Below are positions 28,045 to 38,314 of a stretch of 41,851 bases of DNA, in pieces. This DNA is from Bacteroidales bacterium. GTDB lineage: Bacteria; Bacteroidota; Bacteroidia; Bacteroidales; UBA7960. Made by a program: the position numbers and the translations under genes. Each line of letters starts with the position of its first letter. Positions within the stretch are counted from its first letter, which is position 1. Under the pieces are notes generated by a model. That model was given only the letters and a program-made list of their open reading frames with translations, had not been told where the DNA came from and searched no databases. The stretch lies in assembly GCA_007130125.1 (NCBI GenBank), contig SLSZ01000143.1:1-41851 (forward strand), given 5' to 3'.

Positions 28045-29529
28045 ATGAACATATATTTATTGGTAATTATTGCGTATTTTGGATTTATAACCCTTATTTC
28101 TTTGCTTACCAAAAAAGTAGCAAGTCGCTCTGCTGCTGATTATCTTGTTGCCGGCAGAAATTTGGGAATAATAGCATGTGCCGTTGTGGTAGCTTCGGAG
28201 TGGCTTGGAGGTATGAGTACGATAGGAGTTAGCGAGAGAGCTTTTATGTCTGGAACAATGCAGCCCATTCTTTACAATATTTCCACAGCTTTAGGTATGA
28301 TAATAATTGGTTTTACCGTTGCCAGGCATTACCGTGATAATAATGTTCATACTGTCAGTGAGATGCTAGAGAACTTATTTGGCAGGAGGGCGAGAGCTTT
28401 ATCTGCTATAGCTTTTCTTTTTGCCTATGTGGTTCTTGCTTTTGTTCAACTGCAAACGGCTGCCAGTGTTATTTCGGCTATGTTTGATTTTCCATGGCTG
28501 CATTCGGTAATAATTTCATCGGTGATAATTACTATTTACACTTATGTTGGGGGGATGCATGCTCTTGCCATAACAGGTATAATTCATGTTGTGGTTATGT
28601 TTATTGGTGTTGGTATTGCTGCCATTATTGGTGTTAGTGATGTTGGCGGTTTTGTAGCATTGAAAGAAAATATGATAAATCTAGGCTCGCCTGAAAATCT
28701 TTATAATCCCTTCAGTGGCGGATTAAGCTATGCCTGGAGTTTGGTTCTTGGAGGTGTCTTGGGTGGTATGGCAGGGCAGGCAAGTATACAGCCTATATTT
28801 GCTGCAAGAAGTGCTTCAATTGCAAGAAAAGCTGCAATACTTTCTTCATTGATAATAGCTCCTTTTGGCATAATGGTCGCATTATTAGGACTGGTAGCTA
28901 AAACCGGCAATTACTTTGATGTAACTACTGCTGCAAGCCCATTATGGGACAGTGCCCACCAGATTATCAACCCTAAAATGGTACTGCCTACGCTGATGGT
29001 TACACCGGAATTTATTCACCCGGTCTTAGGAGGGATTGCATTAGCAGGAATACTCGCGGCAATTCTTTCTACAGTCGGACCGGTGAATTTTGCAGTAGTT
29101 ACCATTGCTACCAAAGATATTTATCATGGTATTATCAATAAAACAGCTGTTGACAAAAAGCTTATTTCTACTGCAAGAAAGCTTGTTTTGCTGGTTAATT
29201 TTATTACAATACCATTGGCTTATTACAGCACAGGTGCCATACTTGACATGGCCTATATATCTTATGGAATACGTGCTATCGGTGCTATAGTTATTGTTAT
29301 GGGATTATACAAGAGAGGGTGGATAAGCACGGATGGAGTGAGGTTTGCATTTGTTGGAGGCACAATTGCCGTATTGATAAATATAATTGCAGGTATTTTT
29401 GGCTGGTGGAGTGTTGAAAATACTTATGTGGCAATAGGTGCAGCAATTGTCTTTATAATAATAGGCAATATTTATTCACGTAATAAGAAAGCCCAGATAG
29501 CTGAAGATAACCCTGAAATTAAGAAATAA
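28045..29529 (+). CDS. Sodium:solute symporter (SSS) family transporter
   Basis: 494 aa multi-TM; SAADYLVAGRNLG; WLGGMSTIGVSERAF; GIALAGILAAILSTVGP. Confidence 0.9.
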   Translation: MNIYLLVIIAYFGFITLISLLTKKVASRSAADYLVAGRNLGIIACAVVVASEWLGGMSTIGVSERAFMSGTMQPILYNISTALGMIIIGFTVARHYRDNNVHTVSEMLENLFGRRARALSAIAFLFAYVVLAFVQLQTAASVISAMFDFPWLHSVIISSVIITIYTYVGGMHALAITGIIHVVVMFIGVGIAAIIGVSDVGGFVALKENMINLGSPENLYNPFSGGLSYAWSLVLGGVLGGMAGQASIQPIFAARSASIARKAAILSSLIIAPFGIMVALLGLVAKTGNYFDVTTAASPLWDSAHQIINPKMVLPTLMVTPEFIHPVLGGIALAGILAAILSTVGPVNFAVVTIATKDIYHGIINKTAVDKKLISTARKLVLLVNFITIPLAYYSTGAILDMAYISYGIRAIGAIVIVMGLYKRGWISTDGVRFAFVGGTIAVLINIIAGIFGWWSVENTYVAIGAAIVFIIIGNIYSRNKKAQIAEDNPEIKK

Positions 29530-29604
29530 AAGGTTTGACTTTATTTATATTGGCTTGATAATGCGGGAAATTGACAATATTTAAACAGATATAAAATAAC
29601 TATT

Positions 29605-30825
29605 ATGGACGAAAAGACACCATTGGAAGGTTTGAAGGTGCTTGAGTTGGCAAATGTATTAGCCGGCCCCAGCGTGGGGATGTTTTTTGCCGAACTGGGA
29701 GCTACAGTAGTCAAGGTTGAAAACATCACTACAGAGGGTGATGTTACACGTAAATGGAAACTGGCTTCAGAAGACCCCGATACCGATATTTCCGGGTATT
29801 TTTCCTGCGTCAATTGGGGTAAATCATCATTTGCTGTCGATCTCCGCAAAGAGGAGGGCCTTGAGATAGTATACAAACTTGCTGCCGAGTGTGATATCGT
29901 TTTGGTAAGTTATAAGCCCGGTGATGCCGAAAAGCTTAGGGTTGACTATCCTACACTGAAAAAATACAATCAGAGTTTGATATACTCGCATATAACCGGG
30001 TATGGTTTAGAAAACACTAGAGCCGGCTTTGATGCTATTATTCAGGCTGAAAGCGGATTTACGTACATGAATGGCAATCCCGGCGGCCCACCTACCAAAA
30101 TGCCTGTTGCCCTTATGGATGTTTTGGCAGCACATCACCTGAAGGAGGCTATACTTCTGGCCTTACTTTACCGCGAAAGAACCGGAAAAGGGCAATACAT
30201 TGAAGCATCACTATTCAAGGCAGGTGTGTCATCGCTGGCAAACCAGGCTACTAATTGGCTTGTTGGCAATAAAATCCCTGAAAGGATTGGATCAGACCAT
30301 CCCAACATTGTGCCTTACGGTACTATTTTCAAAACAGCCGATGATAAAGAGATCGTGTTGGCTGCAGGAACAGATAAACAATTTAAGGAGCTCATTTCTT
30401 TGCTTGGAAAACCTGAACTTGCCGAAGATGAAAGATTTGCCAAAAATCAAAACAGGGTTATAAACAAAAAAGAGATACTATCAATTTTACAAGAACTTAT
30501 TTCTGAGTACAGGCGTGATGAAATTTTGAAACTTTTTGAACAAAAACGTATTCCTGCAGGTGGTGTTTTTAATATGAAAGAGGTCTTTGAGGTGCCGGAG
30601 TCAAAAGGAATGGTATTGCAGGGAACATATTCCGAAAACAAAAAAATTGAAGGTGTACGTTCAATAGCTTTTACCACTACAGATAACTTAATTAAAGAAC
30701 ATCTTTCACCCCCACCTCATTATGCAGAGCATACTGAGATGATTCTAAGGGATTGGCTTGGATATACTGAAAAACAAATTGAAAATATTATTAGTAAAGG
30801 AGTAGTTTATGCAAGAAAAAAATAA
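29605..30825 (+). CDS. Class III CoA-transferase (CaiB/BaiF family)
   Basis: PLEGLKVLELANVLAGPSVGMFFAELGATVVKVE; catalytic Asp region ALMDVLAAHH; SDHPNIVPYGTIFKTADG-like motif. Confidence 0.94.
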   Translation: MDEKTPLEGLKVLELANVLAGPSVGMFFAELGATVVKVENITTEGDVTRKWKLASEDPDTDISGYFSCVNWGKSSFAVDLRKEEGLEIVYKLAAECDIVLVSYKPGDAEKLRVDYPTLKKYNQSLIYSHITGYGLENTRAGFDAIIQAESGFTYMNGNPGGPPTKMPVALMDVLAAHHLKEAILLALLYRERTGKGQYIEASLFKAGVSSLANQATNWLVGNKIPERIGSDHPNIVPYGTIFKTADDKEIVLAAGTDKQFKELISLLGKPELAEDERFAKNQNRVINKKEILSILQELISEYRRDEILKLFEQKRIPAGGVFNMKEVFEVPESKGMVLQGTYSENKKIEGVRSIAFTTTDNLIKEHLSPPPHYAEHTEMILRDWLGYTEKQIENIISKGVVYARKK

Positions 30826-31927
30826 AGAACAGCAGGTATTGATTGACGGTTCACGCCTGATTATTGAGAGTATGGCGCGTGCCGGGGCTGATGCCTTTAT
30901 CGGGTACCCTATCACACCTGCAAATTTGCTATATGCATATGGCAGCCAAAGGATGTCAATAATGCTACCGGCACCTGATGAAATAACAACATTACAATGG
31001 ATGTCAGGGTTGGCGGTTACAGGTAAGATACCCATTACAGCAACATCTTTTCCGGGGTTTGCTTTGATGGTTGAGACGATAAATATGGCCTATATGATGG
31101 AGTTGCCTATGGTAATTATACTTGTTCAAAGGCTAGGCCCGGCAACTGGTACTGCTACCTGCGGTGCTCAAGGCGACTTGCTTTTGCTTAAAGGTATGAT
31201 GTCGGGCGGCCATCCATTACCAGTATTGGCAACTTCAAATTTTGAAGATTGCTGGAAACTGTCGGAAAAAGCTGTTAACATGGCAGTTGAGCTCAGAACG
31301 CCTGTTGTTTTACTAACTTCCAAGGAAGAAGTGATGACGCAAAAAAGCTTTAATATGGGACTGCTTGATGATATCAAACCTGTTGAGCGAAAATTTTACA
31401 ACAAGGATTGTGACTATAAGCCTTATGGTGCTGAAGGGTTGGTGCCTGATTTTTTACCGGTTACGCAAAACAAACATCAGGTCAGGATCAATGCTTCTAC
31501 TCACGATCAGCGTGGCATTTTACAACACTCATCGGATGAAGCGCTGAATAATACCCGCAGGCTGGAAAATAAAGTCAATGAGTCTGTTAAAGACTATAAT
31601 TATTATGAACATGATCACCAGGAGGGAGCTCAGGACCTGGTAATATCTTATGGTATATCTTCAGCAGCAGCTATTGATGCTGTAGACAGAATGCGCAAGC
31701 AAGGCAGAAAAATAAGCCTGTTGATACCCAAAACACTTATTCCGACACCGGTTGAATATAAAAAGATTATTAAAAAATATAGTAAAACGGTTATTGCGGA
31801 GGAGAATATCAATAATCAGCTTGGCCAGTTGCTGTTTGGAGTTGAAAGGCCTGAAAACATTAGATTTGTAGAAGGTTTGGGTAAAATGATCACACCCGAA
31901 GAAATTTTAAAGGAGGTAGAAAAATGA
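30809..31927 (+). CDS. 2-oxoacid:acceptor oxidoreductase, alpha subunit
   Basis: AFIGYPITPANLLYAY (YPITP motif); QRLGPATGTATCGAQGDLLL; overlaps the CoA-transferase by 17 nt. Confidence 0.92.
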   Translation: MQEKNKEQQVLIDGSRLIIESMARAGADAFIGYPITPANLLYAYGSQRMSIMLPAPDEITTLQWMSGLAVTGKIPITATSFPGFALMVETINMAYMMELPMVIILVQRLGPATGTATCGAQGDLLLLKGMMSGGHPLPVLATSNFEDCWKLSEKAVNMAVELRTPVVLLTSKEEVMTQKSFNMGLLDDIKPVERKFYNKDCDYKPYGAEGLVPDFLPVTQNKHQVRINASTHDQRGILQHSSDEALNNTRRLENKVNESVKDYNYYEHDHQEGAQDLVISYGISSAAAIDAVDRMRKQGRKISLLIPKTLIPTPVEYKKIIKKYSKTVIAEENINNQLGQLLFGVERPENIRFVEGLGKMITPEEILKEVEK

Positions 31928-33192
31928 GCACACAATTTTTAAACACATCATCTTTACCTTATTGTAAGGGTTGCGGACATGACATGATAGCCAAGCATAG
32001 TACAAAAGCTATGGAAAGCCTTGGTTTGTCAGCTCTTGATGTTGTAATGATAACAGATATAGGATGCCATGGGATTATTGACAAGTGTTTGAATACTCAT
32101 ACCGTTCACGGCTTGCATGGCAGGTCTCCGGCACTGGGTGCCGGCATATCGTTTGGTATAGAAAACCCTGATAAAAAAGTTGTTGTTTTCATTGGTGACG
32201 GCGGGGCTACCATTGGTTTGCAGCATATTATGGAAGCAGCAAGACTGAACCTTAACATGACTATTGTTTTACACAATAATATGCTTTATGGTATGACCGG
32301 TGGCCAAACCAGCGGACTTACACCTAAAGGCTTTGCTACGACAACATCTTATGATGGTAATCCTTTGTCGGGTTATGATATTTGTGCTCTTGCACACACC
32401 GCAGGAGCAGCTCATGTAAGCAGAGTGCTCGGAGTTGGAGATATTTCTGAGAAGTTTGTCAATGCTTTTAAAACAGATGGGTTTTCGTTAATCGAAGTGA
32501 TTGAAATATGCCCCAGCTACGGTGTTAAGCTAAATCCAAAACGTAAGCTTACAGAAATTGTAGAGAGTTCCGGGCGTGAAATTGGAGAATGGACAAACCA
32601 GAGGCCGGCATATAAGTTTACACAAACCCAAAAAACAAATGATCTTTTAAGTAAAGTTTCAACGATTAAAGCAGACTTTAAGCATAATCTTAAAGAGCCA
32701 TTGTCTGTTGTGTTGAGTGGATCAGCAGGCGAAGGTGTCCAACTGGCGGCTGCTATGCTTTCTAAAGCTGCTATGCGGTCAGGTCTGGATGTTACTCAGA
32801 AAGGAAGCTATCCGGTTACTGTTGGTGTGGGCTTCTCAACAGCAGAATTAAACTTGTCACCGGAAAAAATCAACTTCCATGGGATAAATATTCCCGATGT
32901 GGCGATTATCACCTCTACAGACGGTTTAAATCATAACAAAAAGCGTATAGGACACATGCAAAAAGGTGTTCTTTATATTGATTCAAGCCTGGAAGTCCCT
33001 GACACCGGCGCAGAAGTTATTAAATATGACTTCAGAAGCCTGGGTGCTAAAAACGCTGCTTTGGCTTCTATTGTTTTGTTTGCGGTAAAATCTCAAATAA
33101 TAAACCACGAATCAATATTTAAAACAATAGAAGAAGAAGCCGCAGGTAAAAAACTGCCTGTTGATAAGATTAAAAAAACATTGGGGATTTAA
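31924..33192 (+). CDS. 2-oxoacid:acceptor oxidoreductase, fused beta (TPP) and gamma subunits
   Basis: YCKGCGHDM; TPP motif GDGGATIGLQHIMEAARLNLNMTIVLHNNMLYGMTGGQ; C-terminal gamma domain VVLSGSAGEGVQLAAAMLSKAA; ATGA overlap with the alpha gene. Confidence 0.92.
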   Translation: MSTQFLNTSSLPYCKGCGHDMIAKHSTKAMESLGLSALDVVMITDIGCHGIIDKCLNTHTVHGLHGRSPALGAGISFGIENPDKKVVVFIGDGGATIGLQHIMEAARLNLNMTIVLHNNMLYGMTGGQTSGLTPKGFATTTSYDGNPLSGYDICALAHTAGAAHVSRVLGVGDISEKFVNAFKTDGFSLIEVIEICPSYGVKLNPKRKLTEIVESSGREIGEWTNQRPAYKFTQTQKTNDLLSKVSTIKADFKHNLKEPLSVVLSGSAGEGVQLAAAMLSKAAMRSGLDVTQKGSYPVTVGVGFSTAELNLSPEKINFHGINIPDVAIITSTDGLNHNKKRIGHMQKGVLYIDSSLEVPDTGAEVIKYDFRSLGAKNAALASIVLFAVKSQIINHESIFKTIEEEAAGKKLPVDKIKKTLGI

Positions 33193-33233
33193 CAAATAAC
33201 AGGTCTGAATAAACAAGGATTAAAATAATAATT

Positions 33234-33279
33234 AAAAAAGCCGGCAATTGGACAGTTAATGCCACTTGCCGGCTTTTTT
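33234..33279 (+). terminator. Rho-independent terminator after the oxidoreductase operon
   Basis: AAAAAAGCCGGCAA (33234-33247) / TTGCCGGCTTTTTT (33266-33279), perfect 14-bp inverted repeat with T-run. Confidence 0.92.
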
Positions 33280-33333
33280 GGCTTCCGTTGTAACCTGATA
33301 ACAAGTTAGCCGGATTAAATATTTGATGTGTTA

Positions 33334-33987
33334 TTAACCTTCTTGCTCAATTACCGGATTATCAATAATTAGTGATTTGTAGAGCTGTCCAAATAATCCT
33401 ATAAATGCTGCAAAAGATAATACTGCTATTGCAACAAAAAAGATAAACCCAAAAAATGCTCCCAGCCAACCTGCAATTTGACCTAAACCTGTGGCTATCA
33501 ATCCCAGAAGAAGGCTTATCAACCATATGATTATACCTAATACGAGGTAAGCGAAAAAGATAGTCCATTTACTGCCATAAGTGGCTTTATAACTTGTGTT
33601 TATTGCTTCAATTGGCTTCATGCCTTTGTTAATAACCAAAGCAGCAGCAAACATCCAGGCATACATAATGACTAAGCCGGGAAAAAAAGCCAGCAGGAAG
33701 GCAAAACCTATACCTGCATTTACTAAACCTAATACAAGAAAAAAGTTTGTCATATTTTCCCTGTATTTAGCATCAAAAATCTCTGTTGGGGAGAAACTCT
33801 CTCCTTTGCCTAATTTTACAGGCAATACAGTAAAGAAAGCAATAGTAGTTCCAATGTTTAAATAAGGTATCCAAACAGTTATAGCGTACAATATTGCTGC
33901 ACCAATAACTGTCATGGCATTTTTAGTGCCAATTTGAATTGCTCCTTTAAGAGTTTGACCGAAATCGAGTCTTTTAGTTACTTCCAT
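33334..33987 (-). CDS. Multi-TM membrane protein of unknown function
   Basis: 217 aa; repeated hydrophobic Gly/Ala-rich segments; no recognised catalytic motif. Confidence 0.7.
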   Translation of the reverse strand: MEVTKRLDFGQTLKGAIQIGTKNAMTVIGAAILYAITVWIPYLNIGTTIAFFTVLPVKLGKGESFSPTEIFDAKYRENMTNFFLVLGLVNAGIGFAFLLAFFPGLVIMYAWMFAAALVINKGMKPIEAINTSYKATYGSKWTIFFAYLVLGIIIWLISLLLGLIATGLGQIAGWLGAFFGFIFFVAIAVLSFAAFIGLFGQLYKSLIIDNPVIEQEG

Positions 33988-34205
33988 CGTATTGAAATTT
34001 GGTTAATAAATTATATTAGTTATAAAAAAGTAAAATTTTGCATTGACCAAAGTTATAAATTTATTTTACATAAGTTGTATGTCTATTGTTTTTTTTATTA
34101 TATCGAAAAGATTTGTTTAAAATTTAAAATATCAAAGTTTGCGGGTGAGGGTTTATATATAAATTGGTTTGTTTGAAATATTTTATAATTTTGAAAAAAA
34201 GTATT

Positions 34206-35417
34206 ATGATTCCTTTTTCACCGCCCCGTATAGATAACAAGATATTAGAAGAGGTAAAAGAAACTCTTTTATCCGGATGGATTACTACCGGTCCAAAAAC
34301 AAAATTATTTGAGGAGCATATAACTAAATATTGCGGGCATGAGCGAACAATCTGTGTAAACTCGGCCACTGCAGGTTTAGAAATAGTTTTGAGTTGGTTT
34401 GGTGTTGGCAAGGGTGATGAAGTGATCTTACCGGCATATACTTATTGTGCTATAGCGAATGCAGTGGTGCGCCTTAATGCAAAACCAGTAATGGTTGATG
34501 TGGAAGATGATTTTACCATATCACCCGATGAAATCAAAAAGGCTGTTTCTTCAAAAACCAAAGTAATAATTCCAGTGGATGTTGGAGGATACCCTGCTGA
34601 CTATACGAGAATATATGAAGTAATTAATGACCTAAATATTAAAAAGAAGTTCAGACCTTCCAACAATATTCAAAAAGAAATTGGAAGGATTTTGATTATT
34701 GCTGATGCTGCTCATTCACTTGGAGCCACATATGAAGGAAAAAAAACCGGGAGCCTTGCTGATATTACAGTTTTTTCTTTTCAGGCCACAAAAAACATTA
34801 CTACTTCCGAAGGCGGTGCAATCTGTTTAAATCTGCCAAAGTCAATGGATTGCGACGAGATATATAAAAAGATTACCATAAAATCATTTCAGGGGCAAAC
34901 AAAAGATTCTTATTCCAAAACAAAAGGCGATAGCTGGCGCTATGATGTGCTGGAAGCCGGATTTAAATCCAATATGACTGACCTGCAAGCTGCAATCGGA
35001 CTGGTTGAACTTCAGCGCTATGAAGATGATATGCTGCCAAAACGGAAATATATTTTTAACAAATATTACAGTTTGCTAAAGGATAAAGAGTGGGCTGTTT
35101 TGCCTCCTGCAGATAGCGCCCAAAGAAAGAGTTCTAATAACTTTTTTATGCTTAGAATAAAAGGCGCTGATGAACAAATAAGAGATGAAATAATAAAAAA
35201 AGTTTATGAAGACGGAGCTTCACTAAATGTACATTTTATTCCACTGCCTTTGCTGACTTTATACAAGAAACTGAACTACAAAATTGAAGATTATCCAAAA
35301 AGCTATGAGCTTTTTTGCAATGAGGTCTCGTTGCCGATATACTATGATTTGACGGATGAAAACATTGATTTTATCATCAATTCATTGATAAAAAATGTTG
35401 ATAGTGTTTTGGATTGA
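34206..35417 (+). CDS. DegT/DnrJ/EryC1/StrS aminotransferase
   Basis: MIPFSPPRIDNKILEEVKETLLSGWITTGPKTKLFEEH; PLP lysine region FSFQATKNITTSEGGAI; start ATG 34206 preferred. Confidence 0.93.
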   Translation: MIPFSPPRIDNKILEEVKETLLSGWITTGPKTKLFEEHITKYCGHERTICVNSATAGLEIVLSWFGVGKGDEVILPAYTYCAIANAVVRLNAKPVMVDVEDDFTISPDEIKKAVSSKTKVIIPVDVGGYPADYTRIYEVINDLNIKKKFRPSNNIQKEIGRILIIADAAHSLGATYEGKKTGSLADITVFSFQATKNITTSEGGAICLNLPKSMDCDEIYKKITIKSFQGQTKDSYSKTKGDSWRYDVLEAGFKSNMTDLQAAIGLVELQRYEDDMLPKRKYIFNKYYSLLKDKEWAVLPPADSAQRKSSNNFFMLRIKGADEQIRDEIIKKVYEDGASLNVHFIPLPLLTLYKKLNYKIEDYPKSYELFCNEVSLPIYYDLTDENIDFIINSLIKNVDSVLD

Positions 35418-35500
35418 TCTAAAGAAGGCAAGGTTTAAAATTAAGGCTAAAACATTATATCTTAGGTCAATAAGGTCTTTTTCAAAGTTTGATAGAGCTT

Positions 35501-36400
35501 CTAACTTTCATCTTCTGCAATGCAAATGTAACCAAGTTTGTACAAATCAAAAATCCACAGCTTTGGTTTTGAGCCCAGCAGGTTTTTATCCATTAGATTT
35601 TTAAATGTCTTGTACCCAAAACGCATAAAAAATGCGATTTTAAATTGTTTTACCCTGGAATATGCTTGAAGTAGACTTACCATTGAAGCAAACTCCTTGT
35701 CATGTTCTGTATATTTGTAAGCTTTCAAAAGGTTGCGTATTGCTTCCCTGGTTTTATTAAGAAAAACGTCTGATGTTTCAAGGCCAACATGAATAAGTGG
35801 GTTGTCAATATGAATAATACTTATTCCCTCTTTTTTTAACTGATAACCGAAATAAGTATCTTCATGGCCATATCCGGAAATAGTTTCATTTAATTTGTAC
35901 TTGTTGAACAGTTCTTTGTGTATCAGGAAGTTGTTGGTCATAAATGATCTGTTAGGCTTTTTCCCTCTTTGTTTCGCTGTTTTTTCTTCTCTCTTGGTGC
36001 CATAAAGCCACCTTAGTCTGAATTGTTTGTTTTTTAAAGAATTGTAATAGGTCGTTCCGCCACAGACAACAATGCCTTTTTTAAGATAGGGCATGTATCT
36101 TTTGAGGTAATTGTCATCGGGGACTATTGTGTCGCAATCAATAAATAGTAAATATTGGAAACTGGATTTGCTTGCAAGGAGATTACGGATTTTAGCCCTT
36201 CCAATATTTTTATCCAGTTGAATATATTTAACATGATCAAGTTGATCAAGCTTAATGTTTTGCGTTCTGTAGTTTTTTTCTGATGCATCATCAGCCAGTA
36301 TTATTTCAAATGGGATGTTAAGGTTTACTCCCTGCTCATGGAGTGAGCTAACCAAAGCATTTAAATCATGATTGTAAACAGGTATACAAATGGATAACAT
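35501..36400 (-). CDS. Glycosyltransferase family 2
   Basis: LSICIPVYNHDLNALVSSL; ILADDAS; FIDCDTIVPDDNY; GYGHEDTYFGYQL. Confidence 0.9.
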   Translation of the reverse strand: MLSICIPVYNHDLNALVSSLHEQGVNLNIPFEIILADDASEKNYRTQNIKLDQLDHVKYIQLDKNIGRAKIRNLLASKSSFQYLLFIDCDTIVPDDNYLKRYMPYLKKGIVVCGGTTYYNSLKNKQFRLRWLYGTKREEKTAKQRGKKPNRSFMTNNFLIHKELFNKYKLNETISGYGHEDTYFGYQLKKEGISIIHIDNPLIHVGLETSDVFLNKTREAIRNLLKAYKYTEHDKEFASMVSLLQAYSRVKQFKIAFFMRFGYKTFKNLMDKNLLGSKPKLWIFDLYKLGYICIAEDES

Positions 36401-36423
36401 TTTAAATAATTCAGTTGTTTTTA

Positions 36424-38271
36424 CTAGCTGTTTTTATTTTGTGCTATTAGTTTTGCAAGTTCTTTGGCAGCATTTTTCTGCTCTATGTTTTTTTTGATAA
36501 TTTTCTGTTTTTTATAAAGGTGGATTTTTCCCCTTCCCGAGCCCACCAAGCCGTAATCAGCATCAGCCATTTCTCCTGGACCGTTGACTACACACCCCAT
36601 GATTGCAATTTTTAAACCCTTGAAGTGTTGTGTTTGTTTTTTAACATCTTCAATTACTTCCTGCAGGTTAAAAGAGGTTCGGGCGCAGGTAGGGCATGAT
36701 ATATACTGATTGGTAGTAATGCGCTTGCCGGTAGCCTGAAGTAATGAAAATGACAACAGGGCGGTTTCATTGTTTTTTATGTTGTCTTTTGAGTCTACCC
36801 ATATTCCGTTTATTACTCCTTCAGATATCAAATATCCGTACAGATTAGCCAAATCTATTATAAGTTGCTCGCGGTCGCTTATGTTTGTTGTGGTTTTAAG
36901 GACTACAGGCATAGAACAAGTTGATAAAACTTCCTTTACAAAGTCAATAATTGTATCTGTGGGGGTTGGAAGATAAGTTTCAAGAACTAAAACCGCATCT
37001 TTAACTGAGCATACAGATTTTAGTTCCTCTTTGGTTATGTCGGTCGTTTTGACAAGGATAAACTTAGTGTTAGCTTTAATATTTACGGTGGAGCTAATAT
37101 CACTGATACTAATCAAAGGATATATATCTGAGCTGTTCTGTTCTTTCCATAATTTGTATGGTAAAATAAGTTTCTCACTGTTTGTTTTTACAATCTCATT
37201 ACAAAAAACATAATCCGGTTTCTGATGTTGTTTTGATTTTTCTTTTAATGATATTGTGCTTTCTGGTATACATGTTGATATGACAACAGGATATTCAGAA
37301 GGCTTATTTGGCAATTTGTTCTTTATTTTACTGAGGATTTTGAATTTGTCCGATTCCCTGAACAATGGTTTTTCACTTTTGTGGCTCAAATTATTTTTTT
37401 CGTATGTTTTTATGATTTTTTTGGCAAAAGGAATTTCTTTCTCAGGTTCTTCAGAGAGGCTGACTCTGATAGTATCTCCTATGCCATCATTTAGCAGTGA
37501 GCAGATACCGACTGCCGATCTGACTCTTCCTTCATCTTGTGCTCCGGCTTCTGTTACACCTAAGTGTAAAGGATAACAGTGTTTGCGTTTGATGAGGGCG
37601 CAGGCTATTTGCCGGTAGGCCTCAATCATAATTGCAGGACTACTTGATTTAAGCGATATGACAGTTTTATAAAATCCAAAATCTTCAAGTATTTTTAAAT
37701 ACTCCAAAGTAGCTTGTACCATTCCTTCCGCTGTGTTACCGTAACGGTACAATATGCGGGGAGAAAGAGAACCGTGATTAGTTCCGATACGTATAGCAGT
37801 ACCATATTCTTTGCAAATTTCCAGTAGTGGTGAGATGTTTTTGTGTATTACTTCAAGTTCATTAGTATAGTTTTTTTCATTAATTGTTTGTTTTTCAAAT
37901 GAGGCTGCTGAGCAGTAATTCCCCGGGTTTATCCTTATTTTTTCAGCTATGCGTGCAGCAATAAGAGCGACATCGGGTTTGTAATGGATATCAGCTATAA
38001 GCGGGGTGTTATAACCGGCGGCGCGGATATGCTTTTTTATTTCGGCAAGATTTCTTGCACTCTTAATGTTGGGAGTGGAAATGCGAACAAAATCAGCACC
38101 TGCTTCGATAATACGCAGACATTGTTCAACAGTTTCCTTTGTATTATGGGTTGCGGTGTTGGTCATGGATTGTGTCCTTACGGGATTATTGCCACCTAAT
38201 CCAATATCGCCGATAATAACTTCTTTTGCAGGGAAACGGCCATGCCAGGATTTGTTGATTGCTTCGTGCAT
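36424..38271 (-). CDS. ispG: 4-hydroxy-3-methylbut-2-enyl diphosphate synthase, long form
   Basis: GGNNPVRTQSMTNT; MGCVVNGPGEMADADYGLVGSGRG; SCPTCARTSF; 615 aa with internal insertion. Confidence 0.96.
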   Translation of the reverse strand: MHEAINKSWHGRFPAKEVIIGDIGLGGNNPVRTQSMTNTATHNTKETVEQCLRIIEAGADFVRISTPNIKSARNLAEIKKHIRAAGYNTPLIADIHYKPDVALIAARIAEKIRINPGNYCSAASFEKQTINEKNYTNELEVIHKNISPLLEICKEYGTAIRIGTNHGSLSPRILYRYGNTAEGMVQATLEYLKILEDFGFYKTVISLKSSSPAIMIEAYRQIACALIKRKHCYPLHLGVTEAGAQDEGRVRSAVGICSLLNDGIGDTIRVSLSEEPEKEIPFAKKIIKTYEKNNLSHKSEKPLFRESDKFKILSKIKNKLPNKPSEYPVVISTCIPESTISLKEKSKQHQKPDYVFCNEIVKTNSEKLILPYKLWKEQNSSDIYPLISISDISSTVNIKANTKFILVKTTDITKEELKSVCSVKDAVLVLETYLPTPTDTIIDFVKEVLSTCSMPVVLKTTTNISDREQLIIDLANLYGYLISEGVINGIWVDSKDNIKNNETALLSFSLLQATGKRITTNQYISCPTCARTSFNLQEVIEDVKKQTQHFKGLKIAIMGCVVNGPGEMADADYGLVGSGRGKIHLYKKQKIIKKNIEQKNAAKELAKLIAQNKNS

Positions 38272-38314
38272 GTTTTAATGCTTTAATAGCTATACATGTT
38301 TGCGTATTAAAAAA

